Assembly (NCBI GenBank): GCA_946544695.1
Contig: CAMNMO010000030.1
Coordinates: 1 to 13,874, forward strand
Reading direction: 5' to 3'
DNA from: an uncultured Ruminococcus sp.
GTDB taxonomy: Bacteria; Bacillota; Clostridia; Oscillospirales; Ruminococcaceae
DNA: 13,874 bases
Part shown: positions 8,145 through 13,874 of the stretch, in pieces
Layout of the letters: each line of letters opens with the position of its first letter
Numbering within the stretch: the stretch's first letter is position 1
The notes under the pieces: generated by a model
Told to the model about the DNA's origin: nothing
Database searches by the model: none
Seen by the model: the letters and a program-made list of their open reading frames with translations, nothing else
Program-made: the position numbers and the translations under genes

Positions 8145-8906
8145 TCATGTTCTGTGGCGGTGCTTGTTGAGTTTTTCCACCACTGTATCCTTGAACAGAA
8201 AACCCAGTATGCCAAGCACTATGGCGGCACAAACTATGCCGATCGCAGTTTTGAAATTTCCGCCGATGGCATTGCTTCCAAGCACCGTAGACATAAGTAT
8301 GGCAGGCAGTCTGCAAGGCATGACATAAAGGAAGAAGTCACGCCGTCTGACCTTTGTCAGCGGTACGATATACGAGATAACGTCCTTTGGTATCCCGGGT
8401 ATCAGGTAGAGTACCACCAGCACCCTGATAAGCTTGTGTTCGTCCTGCAAAAACTTGTATTTTTTCAGGTGCTTCTCATCGACGAAGGCTTCCACCAGAG
8501 GTCTGCCAAAGCGGTTGACCATCAGGAAGATGATAAAGGTACCCAGCAGCGTGCCCGCAAAACTCAGCAGACAGCCTATGAACCAACCGAACAGCACACC
8601 GCCTATTATCTGTACGGGCGGTATCACTGCGATTATCACCTGCACTGCCTGTATCAGTATGAATATCAGCATTGCTTCGACGCCTGTGTATCGGCTTTCA
8701 AGGGTCTCTTTCAGCTTTTCCATGCCCGCTTCGGTGCGAAGTTCCTTTACCAGCGGTATCGAAGCTATCGTAAGCACCGTCAGCAGTGCGATCATTGCGA
8801 TGACTGTTATTATCTGTACACGCCGCTTGTTGCGTTTGCGTCGTGCATCACGGGCAGTGTCGTTTTCAGCTGTTTCTTTGCTAAGATGTTTATTGCTATC
8901 ATTCAT
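8145..8906 (-). CDS. TVP38/TMEM64 family membrane protein (VTT domain)
   Basis: A 253-residue integral membrane protein with a VTT (DedA-like superfamily) domain. Family members are implicated in lipid scrambling or undecaprenyl-phosphate/lipid handling, but this one is unassigned. A long basic cytoplasmic N-terminus (ARRKRNKRR) precedes the first span at about residues 31-52. The core includes VIPPVQIIGGVLFGW, a glycine-rich span with SFAGTLLGT and NRFGRP, and the hallmark LIPGIPKDVISYIVPLT with RRRDFF (about 168-192). A final span and a basic tail follow. I prefer ATG 8906 because GGTGA lies at good spacing before it; a GTG at 8915 adds three residues but has no clear ribosome site. It begins 20 bases after the stop of the upstream membrane protein gene, so the two form one transcription unit, ended by the hairpin at 8103-8138. 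Confidence 0.88.
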   Translation of the reverse strand: MNDSNKHLSKETAENDTARDARRKRNKRRVQIITVIAMIALLTVLTIASIPLVKELRTEAGMEKLKETLESRYTGVEAMLIFILIQAVQVIIAVIPPVQIIGGVLFGWFIGCLLSFAGTLLGTFIIFLMVNRFGRPLVEAFVDEKHLKKYKFLQDEHKLIRVLVVLYLIPGIPKDVISYIVPLTKVRRRDFFLYVMPCRLPAILMSTVLGSNAIGGNFKTAIGIVCAAIVLGILGFLFKDTVVEKLNKHRHRT

Positions 8907-8926
8907 GTCTTTCACCGTATGCCGTT

Positions 8927-9505
8927 CTATTTGCGGCGCAGTATCTTCTTTCTGAACCAGTTTATGTAAACTTCTACCATCAGTGACAGGAACTTATCGT
9001 ATACAAGAAAGCAGACCTCAGCTTCCAGCCACAGCAGGGGAAGTGCGAATTTACCGAGAAATTCTGTGCCTTCAAGCATGTCCACCGAAGTGAACAGGTA
9101 TTTGAAAAGCTGATAGTATATGATTATCGCCGCATTGAAAACAGCCAGTTTCACCGCCCACACGAACAGCTTGTTTTTCTGCTTTGAAAGCCAGAACTGC
9201 AATATGGGGTAGTAGCCCATGAAAAGTATGAACAGCAGTGAAGCCTCGATATTCGGGGTTATGAATATGCACAGCAGGCTTACGGCGCAGTAGGTCGCTA
9301 TCGCCCAGCGGCTGTCCGTCTCTACGATCATCACCACCATCAGCACGCCTGCAAACACGGGTATGGCATAGCTTAGTCCCGGCAGGAAGGAACTGCAGAA
9401 CATCAGCAGCAGGCAGACCGCCGAACATATACCGCCCAGCGCCACACGGAATGCGGTGGTGCCATAGGATTTTTTATCGGATCTATCGGCGTTTGGCAAA
9501 TGCAC
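8927..9505 (-). CDS. Conserved six-span membrane protein of unknown function
   Basis: A 192-residue integral membrane protein with about six hydrophobic spans (residues 20-40, 45-62, 66-83, 88-104, 113-136 and 150-170) and a basic C-terminus (FRKKILRRK). Pattern elements such as YAIPVFAGVLM, WAIATYCAVSLL and EASLLFILFMGYYPIL resemble an uncharacterised membrane protein common in Clostridia. The fold size and many short spans recall ECF-transporter S components, but that is only an impression and I assign no function. The frame begins with GTG at 9505, which lies only three bases after AGGAG. A TTG two codons later (9499) has nine bases of spacing and may be the true start, so translation starts on a non-ATG codon either way. 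It is the first gene of a two-gene unit with the VTT protein. No strong promoter is visible upstream. Confidence 0.75.
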   Translation of the reverse strand: MHLPNADRSDKKSYGTTAFRVALGGICSAVCLLLMFCSSFLPGLSYAIPVFAGVLMVVMIVETDSRWAIATYCAVSLLCIFITPNIEASLLFILFMGYYPILQFWLSKQKNKLFVWAVKLAVFNAAIIIYYQLFKYLFTSVDMLEGTEFLGKFALPLLWLEAEVCFLVYDKFLSLMVEVYINWFRKKILRRK

Positions 9506-9619
9506 ACTCTCCTCTGCATAATATTGACATATCCTGCGGTATTATTCTCCACAGCTTTTTAGTCATACAAATGATAACATATTATTGTGTATTTTCTGTG
9601 ATATACTTTAAAAGGGCGT

Positions 9620-9654
9620 AAAAAAGCGGGCAGAACATCATGTTCTGTCCGCTT
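9620..9654 (-). terminator. Intrinsic terminator of the lipoprotein-CBS-carboxypeptidase operon
   Basis: AAGCGGGCAGAACA (9624-9637) pairs with TGTTCTGTCCGCTT (9641-9654), a 14-bp stem with one G-T pair and a three-base loop. On the minus strand it is followed by a run of six T's (A9620-A9625 on plus). It begins about 15 bases after the carboxypeptidase stop codon and separates that operon from the downstream membrane-protein pair. Confidence 0.9.
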
Positions 9655-9668
9655 CTGATATACGTGGA

Positions 9669-10871
9669 TCATGCCTCAACGTCTTCATCGACAGCCTGTG
9701 AACTTTCGGTGTTGTCGGTGAGGGTGATGACATTGTCGCCGTCGTCCTCGCTGCTGTCATCATCGCCATCTTCCTCGCTGTCCTCGTCGTCGGAAACAGG
9801 TGTGCCGACAGCGCCTGGCAGGTAGTTTTCAAATACCATTATAGCATCTTCGGTGGCTATCAGGTCTCCGTCAGACTTCATGGTAACGCAGATGTAATCC
9901 TTGCCGTTATACTCAACAACTGTTGACAGTGTGAACATAGCTTCATCGGTGAAGCCTGTCTTGCCGCCCAGCAGCTTTGCATCTTCCTCGCCGTCCTGGT
10001 CAGCATCTATGAAGTAACCGCCGAAACGACTGTGGAATATGCTGTTCAGTTCGATGCCGTCCTCAAACTCCTTAGTGGGCTTGGTGGTCCAGCTTTCAGC
10101 GCACAGTACCTTGCGGCAGGTCTCATTGTCCATGCAAGCCTTGGTTATTACTGCTATGTCCTGTGCGGTGGTATAGTGCTGCTTGTCATGCAGACCGCTG
10201 GCATTTACGAAGTTTGTATCGGTAAGACCCAGTTCAGCTACCTTGTCGTTCATCATCTTGACGAAATCCTTCTCGCTGCCTGCGATTGCATTTGCAAGTC
10301 CCAGTGTGCCGTCAGCGCCGCTGGGAAGAACAGCTGCATACAGCAGATCTTCCATTGTGACTTCATCGCCTGCAACGAAGCCTGCGAGAGAAGCGTTCTC
10401 CTCTATCAGGGGATCGAGGTCCTTATCGGTGAACTTGTATTTAGCCTGCATATCGTCGATATTCTCAACAGCTACCAGCAGTGTCATAAGCTTGGTCAGC
10501 GATGCGGGATATATCTTCTTGTCATACTTCAGACCTGCCAGTATCTCGTTGCTGTCAGCATCAAGCAGTACAGCGGTGCTGAATGTAGCGTCCTTGAGAC
10601 TGATGGTCTGATAGTCTGAAGATATCTCGGGTATCATAGAAGGCTTTACTTCGGGTATCTCGATCACGTCCTCGGGGGCGGTAGTGACGTCCTCCTCAAC
10701 GGTGGTCTCCTCAAAGCTGTATCCTGCGGGTATCGGTGCTGTAACGCTTTCATTCGGTCTGATGGTCTTGCGCCCTGTGACTACCATCAGTGCACATGCC
10801 ACCGCCACTATGATTATCATTACCAGCACAGCGACTATGGCAGCGCCGCCCTTACGGTTGGAATTCTTCAT
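9669..10871 (-). CDS. D-alanyl-D-alanine carboxypeptidase (S11, PBP5-like), membrane-anchored
   Basis: A 400-residue serine DD-peptidase predicted to trim the terminal D-Ala from peptidoglycan stem peptides outside the membrane. A single N-terminal anchor (residues about 10-32) is followed by a Thr/Glu/Pro-rich linker to about 85. The catalytic domain shows SxxK as Ser124-Lys127 (PASLTKLMT) and KTG as Lys304-Gly306 (LGGKTGFTD). The position of the SxN motif reads S184-G-A186 (LPSGADG), with Ala where most members have Asn. FVNASGLHDKQHYTTAQDIA is a typical S11 segment. Instead of the amphipathic C-terminal helix domain of E. coli PBP5, the protein ends in a very acidic tail (about 359-380, DDEDSEEDGDDD and onward). 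Start ATG 10871 follows AAGGAG closely. It is the last gene of a three-gene operon, 45 bases after the CBS gene; a weak TATAAT overlaps that gene's stop. Confidence 0.92.
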   Translation of the reverse strand: MKNSNRKGGAAIVAVLVMIIIVAVACALMVVTGRKTIRPNESVTAPIPAGYSFEETTVEEDVTTAPEDVIEIPEVKPSMIPEISSDYQTISLKDATFSTAVLLDADSNEILAGLKYDKKIYPASLTKLMTLLVAVENIDDMQAKYKFTDKDLDPLIEENASLAGFVAGDEVTMEDLLYAAVLPSGADGTLGLANAIAGSEKDFVKMMNDKVAELGLTDTNFVNASGLHDKQHYTTAQDIAVITKACMDNETCRKVLCAESWTTKPTKEFEDGIELNSIFHSRFGGYFIDADQDGEEDAKLLGGKTGFTDEAMFTLSTVVEYNGKDYICVTMKSDGDLIATEDAIMVFENYLPGAVGTPVSDDEDSEEDGDDDSSEDDGDNVITLTDNTESSQAVDEDVEA

Positions 10872-10916
10872 TTCTCCTTACCATTCCTTTCAAACTTTTT
10901 CCTTTATATACAATTA

Positions 10917-11372
10917 TTATAACCAGCGTTTTTCCGAAGTGTCCTCTTCTGCGGGCGCATCTTTCTTATCGCCCATTATCGTATCGTAGCAGTAGGACAG
11001 TATATCCTTTCGGGTGACGATGCCTATGAAGATCCCTCGGTCGTCGATAACGGGCACGAAGTTCTGATCCATGCTGAGAAGTATCAGTTCCTCCACCGTA
11101 GCCGAGACGCTGACAGGCCGCATCTTCACCTTTGCGGGTATCATTTCAAGCGGGTAGCTTTCCATCTCACGTATATCGTACATGCCACGTTCCACCATGA
11201 AACGCAGGAAGTCGCCTTCCGAGATGGTCTTGACGAACCTGCCCTCACGGTCGATGACAGGCACGGCAGAATAACCGTGGTTCTTCATCTTTTCGAGAGT
11301 CTGCCTTGCAGTGCAGTCGTCATAGATATATTCAATGCACGCTTTGGGGTGCAGTAATTTCAGGATATTCAT
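10917..11372 (-). CDS. CBS-domain pair protein, possible nucleotide sensor
   Basis: A small cytoplasmic protein of 151 residues made almost entirely of two CBS motifs (about 12-62 and 77-130), which normally fold as a Bateman module binding adenine nucleotides. Diagnostic segments are YSAVPVIDREGRFV..ISEGDFLRF in the first and MRPVSVSATVEELI with NFVPVIDDRGIFIGIVTRKDIL in the second. Size and architecture resemble the stand-alone CBS protein YkuL (DarB/CbpB) of Firmicutes, which binds cyclic di-AMP. The ligand here cannot be read from the sequence, so that comparison is only a hypothesis. A hydrophilic tail (DKKDAPAEEDTSEKRWL) ends the protein. Start ATG 11372 has a modest AGAGGGA about 12 bases upstream. 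The gene lies 17 bases after the lipoprotein gene and 45 before the carboxypeptidase gene, so all three are co-transcribed. Confidence 0.88.
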   Translation of the reverse strand: MNILKLLHPKACIEYIYDDCTARQTLEKMKNHGYSAVPVIDREGRFVKTISEGDFLRFMVERGMYDIREMESYPLEMIPAKVKMRPVSVSATVEELILLSMDQNFVPVIDDRGIFIGIVTRKDILSYCYDTIMGDKKDAPAEEDTSEKRWL

Positions 11373-11389
11373 TACAAATTAAGTCCCTC

Positions 11390-12337
11390 TCAGAGATCGC
11401 AGTAAGTGTATACCAGCGAGGTGAAATCCTCATAAGAGATATACCTGAGCTTTTCGTCGTTCATGCCTGCGGCAGCAAGTTCATCGGCTGAAACGCCTGT
11501 GGTGGCGAATATTGCCTGGCAGTAGCCCAGCTTCTGCTCGGGCGTCATGCTGTCAAAGTCGGAAAGTTCCGAGATAAAGCCTGTGTCCAGCACTGCGGTA
11601 TCAAGCTCGTGGCTCTCACCGTCGGTGGAAATAAGGTCTCCGTCAGCTCCGTACAGTATCTCTTTTATTATCCTGGTCTCGGTCATGCCCTCGTCGCCGT
11701 TTTCTTCCTCGACCATATACCTGGTGGTATATTTTGCGGGCAGACCAGTCTCTTTGTCAAAGTAAAAATCCATGACCGTCATGTATGTGCCGCCTGTGTA
11801 GGTGTATTCTTCCGTCTCATAGACTGCGGCATCATCGGGGTCGATATTGGTGTTGGTGGCAGGCAGCTTCTGGCTGACCACCGTTTCTATCAGGCTTTCG
11901 GGCTTGCCCGAAGTGCGCTTGCGGTAAATGTTGCATACCTTGTCGTAATCATAAGCATTTCCGTCCACGGATATGCAGCCGCTCTCACCTATCTCATTGG
12001 TCTGCGATTCAAAATAATCATCGCCGTCAACGACCCTGTAAATGTCGGTGGAAAATCCCGACGGGTCTTTATACGTGAGCTTTACGCTGTACTGGCTGCT
12101 TTGAAGCACATCAAAAGCCTGCATTATGAACTGTCCGTCAACAGAAGTCAGTGTGGGCGCAGACTGTTCATCAGTGGTGACCTCGTCCTCGCTGCTGTCA
12201 TCTGTAACGGTGCTCGAAGTATTCTTATTCTTTTTATCCGCCGATCTTTTATTATCTTTATCCTGCTCTGAACCACAACCGGCGCACCCAAGTGCCAGCA
12301 AAGCGGCAGCAGCAGCGGCGAGGATCCTTTGTCTCAT
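11390..12337 (-). CDS. Lipoprotein of unknown function, first gene of operon
   Basis: A predicted surface lipoprotein of 315 residues. The signal peptide has basic residues (MRQR), an Ala/Leu core and the sequence LGCAGCGS. Lipidation most likely falls on Cys21 (AGC followed by GS, as is usual in Clostridia), although Cys18 (ALGC) is an alternative. A Lys/Asp/Ser/Thr-rich linker with DSSEDEVTTDEQ follows to about residue 62. The mature domain looks like the outer-membrane-lipoprotein-like folds of Clostridia, with YSVKLTYKDP, then repeated beta-type segments (YDYDKVCNIYRKR, YTYTGGTYMTVMDFYFDKETGLPAKYT). A C-terminal alpha-helical part (MTPEQKLGYCQAIFATTGVSADELAAAG) ends in TYCDL. I do not recognise a named family. 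The start has AAGGA about 10 bases upstream. Its position before a CBS protein and a DD-carboxypeptidase suggests an envelope role. Confidence 0.8.
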   Translation of the reverse strand: MRQRILAAAAAALLALGCAGCGSEQDKDNKRSADKKNKNTSSTVTDDSSEDEVTTDEQSAPTLTSVDGQFIMQAFDVLQSSQYSVKLTYKDPSGFSTDIYRVVDGDDYFESQTNEIGESGCISVDGNAYDYDKVCNIYRKRTSGKPESLIETVVSQKLPATNTNIDPDDAAVYETEEYTYTGGTYMTVMDFYFDKETGLPAKYTTRYMVEEENGDEGMTETRIIKEILYGADGDLISTDGESHELDTAVLDTGFISELSDFDSMTPEQKLGYCQAIFATTGVSADELAAAGMNDEKLRYISYEDFTSLVYTYCDL

Positions 12338-12351
12338 TTATCATTGTTCCT

Positions 12352-12381
12352 TTCGGGATAACCTTAAAACGAGTATCCGAA
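12352..12381 (-). promoter_or_regulatory. Leader hairpin just upstream of the lipoprotein ribosome site
   Basis: On the minus strand TTCGGATA and TATCCCGAA pair as an 8-bp stem with one bulged C around an AT-rich loop. The 3' arm ends immediately before the AAGGA ribosome site of the lipoprotein gene. It lacks a T-run, so it is not a terminator. A role in translation control or mRNA stability is possible but unproven. Confidence 0.4.
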
Positions 12382-12411
12382 TAAAATACAGCTCATCGGC
12401 TGCACATATTA

Positions 12412-12440
12412 ATTATACACCAGCGTCAACGGTCTGTCAA
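12412..12440 (-). promoter_or_regulatory. Perfect consensus sigma-A promoter of the lipoprotein-CBS-carboxypeptidase operon
   Basis: On the minus strand TTGACA (plus 12435-12440) and TATAAT (plus 12412-12417) are separated by exactly 17 bases. The expected start is near 12405, giving a leader of about 70 bases before the lipoprotein ATG. A second TTGAC lies inside the spacer. Confidence 0.88.
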
Positions 12441-12558
12441 GTGAAAATTTAGTGTTAAACCCTTGGATATTTTAGTTAATAAGCCGACTTGCGGCGCTTT
12501 AAAGCCTTCATGCTGCGGGGCAGGGAAGCAGCAAAGCACAAAAAATTCCAAAAGCCAC

Positions 12559-12587
12559 TTGACAATAGGCATAAAATGTGGTATATT
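12559..12587 (+). promoter_or_regulatory. Sigma-A promoter of the DUF4317 gene
   Basis: TTGACA (12559-12564) and TATATT (12582-12587) are separated by 17 bases; only one -10 position departs from consensus. The expected start is near 12594, so the leader to ATG 12698 is about 104 bases. Confidence 0.85.
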
Positions 12588-12598
12588 ATTTATCGGCG

Positions 12599-12680
12599 GA
12601 GTTCATTGGGCGAATGGACTTTAGGCGACGAGGACAAATTATAGGATAGAGGGCTGCTGCGTGGCGGCCCTCTTTTCTCT
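12599..12680 (+). promoter_or_regulatory. Structured 5' leader with terminator-like hairpin upstream of DUF4317
   Basis: Two stem-loops fill the leader. The first pairs GAGTTCATT (12599-12607) with AATGGACTT (12613-12621), nine pairs including two G-T, with a GGGCG loop. The second pairs GAGGGCTGC (12649-12657) with GCGGCCCTC (12664-12672), nine pairs with one T-G, followed by TTTTCTCTT. The second is shaped like an intrinsic terminator lying before the GGAGG ribosome site (12686-12690). This could be an attenuator, a riboswitch expression platform or the end of a small RNA of about 80 bases. I recognise no known aptamer and see no strong competing antiterminator pairing. Confidence 0.5.
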
Positions 12681-12697
12681 TAAACGGAGGTCATATA

Positions 12698-13874
12698 ATG
12701 AATAAAAAGGAAATTGCCGAGATCAAAAAGAATTTTTCGGAGGACAGCAATCTTCTTACCATAAACCGTGTGGTAACCGCATTTGTCGATGCAGAAAAAA
12801 ACATCAAGTGCAAGACCGACCAGCTTTTCAATATAATCCCGCAGGACGAGAGCGAACTGATACTGGCGATGTTGAAAAAGACGCTGAGCGGCCGCATAGG
12901 TGCGAATCTGCTGGAATATGCATTTCCGAAGGACGCCATACTCGAGGGCGGACAGCAGCAGTTCCTCTGGGGCGTGCTTAAAGACAAGTTTGTCACCGAT
13001 GAGGTGGTGGACAATTTTCTCAGCACCATAGTTGAGAAGGTTGAGTATGTATCCACATACAGCATATTTTCTGCACACTGTACATACTCGGTCCTCAAAA
13101 AGAACAAGATGGACGAGATAACCGATGATGCCGAGACTGATAACGACTACAACTTCATAATAACTGCGATATGCCCCGTAAACCTGCGTATCGACGGACT
13201 TATCTACAATGAGGAAGAAAACGCCATCGCCAAGAAGGAGGAGACTGACAGGATAGTCGAGATGCCCACCGACGGCTTTATCTTCCCGCTTTTCAATGAC
13301 CGTGCGACCGATGTCAACGGTGTCATGTATTATACCAAGAACGCCAAGAAGCCCAATACTTCTGTGATAGAGGAACTGCTGGGCTGTGAGTTCTCGATGG
13401 CAGGTCCCAGTGAAAAGGAAGTTTTCCATGCGATACTTGGCAATGTGGTGGGCGAAGAACTTGACCTTGATATGATGACAAAGGTCAACGAGAAGATACA
13501 GACCTTTGTTGACCAGACCGCCAACGACACCGAAGTTGCCACCATCGACAGCAACAAGCTGAACAATATCCTGTGGGAAGCGGGAGTCAGCCAGGAAAAG
13601 CTGACCGACCTTAACCGTGTATTTGAACAGGCTACCGACAACAGACCGCTGACAGCAGTGAATCTGGTGGAGAAGAAAACGGTGGTATCTGTGCCCAGCG
13701 TTACTATCAATATAGGCAAGGGCGGCGCAGACAAGGTCAAGACACAGGTGATAGGCGGAAGGAAATGCCTGGTCATCGCAATGGACGACCCCGAGATATC
13801 CATAAACGGTCTGGAGATGAAAACGGTGGCTAACAAGCCCCTGGGTCAGCAGGCGCCCGAAATGGTCATGATAA
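12698..13874 (+). CDS. DUF4317 family protein, 3' end outside window
   Basis: An open frame begins at ATG 12698, seven bases after GGAGG (12686-12690), and is still open at the right edge, giving at least 392 residues. The opening MNKKEIAEIKKNFSEDS, then KKTLSGRIGANLLEYAFP (60-77), the conserved AICPVNLRIDGLIYNEEEN (157-175), FIFPLFNDRATDVNGVMYYTKN (194-215) and ELLGCEFSM (226-234) match my memory of the DUF4317 family of Clostridia. That family has no known activity and is presumed cytoplasmic; no signal peptide or membrane span is visible. A Lys-rich turn (VTINIGKGGADKVKTQ) and NGLEMKTV lie near the right edge. The gene has its own promoter and a structured leader, diverging from the lipoprotein operon. 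Length so far is near the size I expect for the family, so only a short part should be missing. Confidence 0.85.
   Translation, partial: MNKKEIAEIKKNFSEDSNLLTINRVVTAFVDAEKNIKCKTDQLFNIIPQDESELILAMLKKTLSGRIGANLLEYAFPKDAILEGGQQQFLWGVLKDKFVTDEVVDNFLSTIVEKVEYVSTYSIFSAHCTYSVLKKNKMDEITDDAETDNDYNFIITAICPVNLRIDGLIYNEEENAIAKKEETDRIVEMPTDGFIFPLFNDRATDVNGVMYYTKNAKKPNTSVIEELLGCEFSMAGPSEKEVFHAILGNVVGEELDLDMMTKVNEKIQTFVDQTANDTEVATIDSNKLNNILWEAGVSQEKLTDLNRVFEQATDNRPLTAVNLVEKKTVVSVPSVTINIGKGGADKVKTQVIGGRKCLVIAMDDPEISINGLEMKTVANKPLGQQAPEMVMI

Larger units (their letters stand above)
12338..12697. other. Divergent intergenic control region, 360 bases without a gene
   Basis: It separates the minus-strand lipoprotein operon from the plus-strand DUF4317 gene and holds a consensus promoter for each. 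Between the promoters (12441-12558) I find no coding frame of note. This part contains a perfect 10-bp palindrome GCTTTAAAGC near 12498-12507 and a short inverted repeat TGCTGC/GCAGCA near 12511-12533 enclosing a G-rich loop. The leader on the left carries a hairpin with a bulged base (12352-12381), and the leader on the right carries two stem-loops. Confidence 0.7.

Noticed and set aside
7959..8969. A 336-codon plus-strand frame overlapping the flippase end and the VTT gene
   Set aside because: It runs antisense through the VTT gene and the terminator, and its composition (many His, Tyr, Gln, Cys) is typical of a shadow frame.
12509..12545. Resemblance of GGGAAGCAGC to the conserved loop of SRP RNA
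   Set aside because: Only a few bases match; the GGTCAGG...GGAAGGAAGCAG core and the long hairpin are absent.
12624..12640. Similarity of GACGAGGAC in the DUF4317 leader to guanidine-riboswitch motifs
   Set aside because: The match is too short, and the pairing and pseudoknot expected of those classes are not present.
12680..13836. Minus-strand frames of 138-249 codons at the right end
   Set aside because: They are antisense to the DUF4317 frame, which has a promoter, a ribosome site and family motifs.
1..13874. Mobile element, CRISPR array, toxin-antitoxin, phage defence or biosynthetic cluster
   Set aside because: I found no transposase, repeat array, integrase, nuclease or restriction genes, and no adjacent pair of small genes with toxin-antitoxin character; gene content is ordinary chromosomal envelope and housekeeping functions.

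Overview
The window looks like chromosomal DNA from a Gram-positive Clostridia member of the genus Ruminococcus, most likely R. albus or a close relative. The main clue is a large secreted subtilisin-like protease ending in a type I-like dockerin of the ruminococcal style (two VTD(L/I)SK..A..(I/V)KGIK units). Heavy use of ATA for isoleucine, Shine-Dalgarno sites of the AGGAG type, consensus sigma-A promoters and many lipoproteins fit this. The genus assignment is inference from sequence features; no database search was run.

Layout from left to right. (1) Bases 2-878, plus strand: the 3' end of an unrecognised acidic gene overlapping a DUF4358-type lipoprotein. (2) 1001-2011, plus: galE with its own promoter, then a short intergenic region with an imperfect hairpin and two back-to-back intrinsic terminators, one for galE and one for the gene arriving from the other side. 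(3) 2251-6207, minus: the dockerin-bearing S8 protease, driven by a perfect TTGACA-N17-TATAAT promoter. (4) 6422-8095, plus: a SpoVB/MurJ-type lipid flippase, closed by a bidirectional terminator. (5) 8145-9505, minus: a two-gene membrane-protein unit, a six-span protein of unknown function and a TVP38/TMEM64 (VTT) protein. (6) 9669-12337, minus: lipoprotein, CBS-pair protein, D-Ala-D-Ala carboxypeptidase, read from a second perfect consensus promoter and closed by a strong terminator. (7) 12338-12697: a 360-base divergent control region. (8) 12698 to the window end, plus: a DUF4317 gene, cut by the edge, whose short 5' leader carries a terminator-like hairpin.

Most of the genes serve the cell envelope: sugar-nucleotide supply (GalE), lipid-linked precursor export (flippase), peptidoglycan trimming (carboxypeptidase), membrane proteins, lipoproteins and a secreted protease that may dock onto a cohesin. 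The CBS protein between an envelope lipoprotein and a carboxypeptidase suggests that the operon is tuned by a nucleotide ligand, but this is inference.

I see no rRNA, tRNA, CRISPR array, insertion sequence, phage gene or toxin-antitoxin pair, and no convincing new multi-gene system. The points most worth a second look are the structured DUF4317 leader, the dockerin protease, the lipoprotein-CBS-carboxypeptidase operon with its altered SxN motif, and the hairpin downstream of galE.
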